Positions 14,586 through 14,639 of a DNA stretch of 14,639 nucleotides are shown here, piece by piece. Position numbers and translations under genes: made by a program. Below the pieces are notes generated by a model. The model saw only the letters and a program-made list of their open reading frames with translations, had not been told where the DNA came from and made no database searches. This stretch comes from RPRI01 sp051233685 (GTDB lineage Bacteria; Desulfobacterota; Desulfobacteria; Desulfobacterales; RPRI01). Numbering within the stretch: position 1 is the stretch's first letter; each line of letters opens with the position of its first letter. The DNA lies in the NCBI RefSeq assembly GCF_051233685.1, contig NZ_JBAMMY010000291.1:1-14639 (forward strand). Direction: 5' to 3'.

Positions 14586-14639
14586 ATGAAGACATTAAGA
14601 AGAAATCATGGAGCAGCATTTAAGGCAAAAGTAGCTATA
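14586..14639 (+). CDS. IS3-family transposase OrfA, N-terminal fragment (runs off the window)
   Basis: Eighteen codons, MKTLRRNHGAAFKAKVAI, match the characteristic N terminus of IS3-group OrfA proteins (RRNHxxAFKAKVAL), whose helix-turn-helix binds the element's ends. The ATG at 14586 has AGGAG (14571-14575) ten bases upstream. The gene continues beyond the window; OrfB would follow by programmed -1 frameshift in an intact element. The left terminal inverted repeat should lie a short way upstream, probably within about 14505-14545, but I cannot fix it without the right end. Confidence 0.8.
   Translation, partial: MKTLRRNHGAAFKAKVAI

Noticed and set aside
1..14639. CRISPR array, tRNA or rRNA genes
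   Set aside because: No regularly spaced direct repeats with unique spacers and no recognisable tRNA or rRNA sequence were seen; the only long periodicity is the ankyrin coding repeat.

Overview
The window reads like a moderately AT-rich Gram-negative genome, most likely a sulfate-reducing-type deltaproteobacterium (Desulfobacterota, Desulfobacterales-like). This is inferred from gene content: a sigma-54 response regulator with its kinase, a TauE/SafE exporter with a small membrane partner, DUF1015 and DUF523 proteins, and an HDOD-GGDEF protein. No rRNA or tRNA gene was found to fix the taxonomy.

Layout. 1-242: non-coding, with small hairpins and short repeats. 243-1202: a DUF523 (TudS-like) gene and a cytoplasmic cyclophilin gene, convergent and overlapping by 33 bp. 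1203-1748: a gene-free stretch ending in a large imperfect palindrome. 1749-3831: a SAM methyltransferase gene and a DUF1015 gene, both on +. 3880-5924: on the minus strand, a Usp-like reading frame that runs in frame into a small two-helix membrane protein with its own strong ribosome binding site, then a TauE/SafE permease and a strong terminator. 6030-6279: divergent regulatory region with repeated inverted sites. 6280-8301: a Lon-type AAA+ protease with a response-regulator receiver domain embedded between its helical region and its ATPase. 8304-11110: a sigma-54 response regulator and its membrane histidine kinase on the minus strand, converging on the lon-like gene with a 2-bp gap. 11324-12420: an exported ankyrin-repeat gene broken by an in-frame stop and a frameshift. 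12553-14097: an HDOD-GGDEF protein. 14098-14585: gene-free, with a pair of tight hairpins. 14586-14639: the first 18 codons of an IS3-family transposase OrfA.

The most interesting part is 5154-11110. I read it as one regulatory locus. A kinase with a periplasmic helical sensor could phosphorylate its sigma-54 response regulator and also the closely similar receiver (about half identical by my hand alignment) inside the Lon protease. That would couple one signal to transcription and to proteolysis. The divergent Usp-like/membrane protein/TauE genes are the likely co-regulated output, perhaps export of a sulfur-containing anion or a stress response. The domain architecture is read directly from the sequence; the circuit is inference.

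The right third shows decay and mobile DNA: a dead ankyrin gene, coding-like fragments upstream of the kinase, a hairpin pair and the edge of an IS element.
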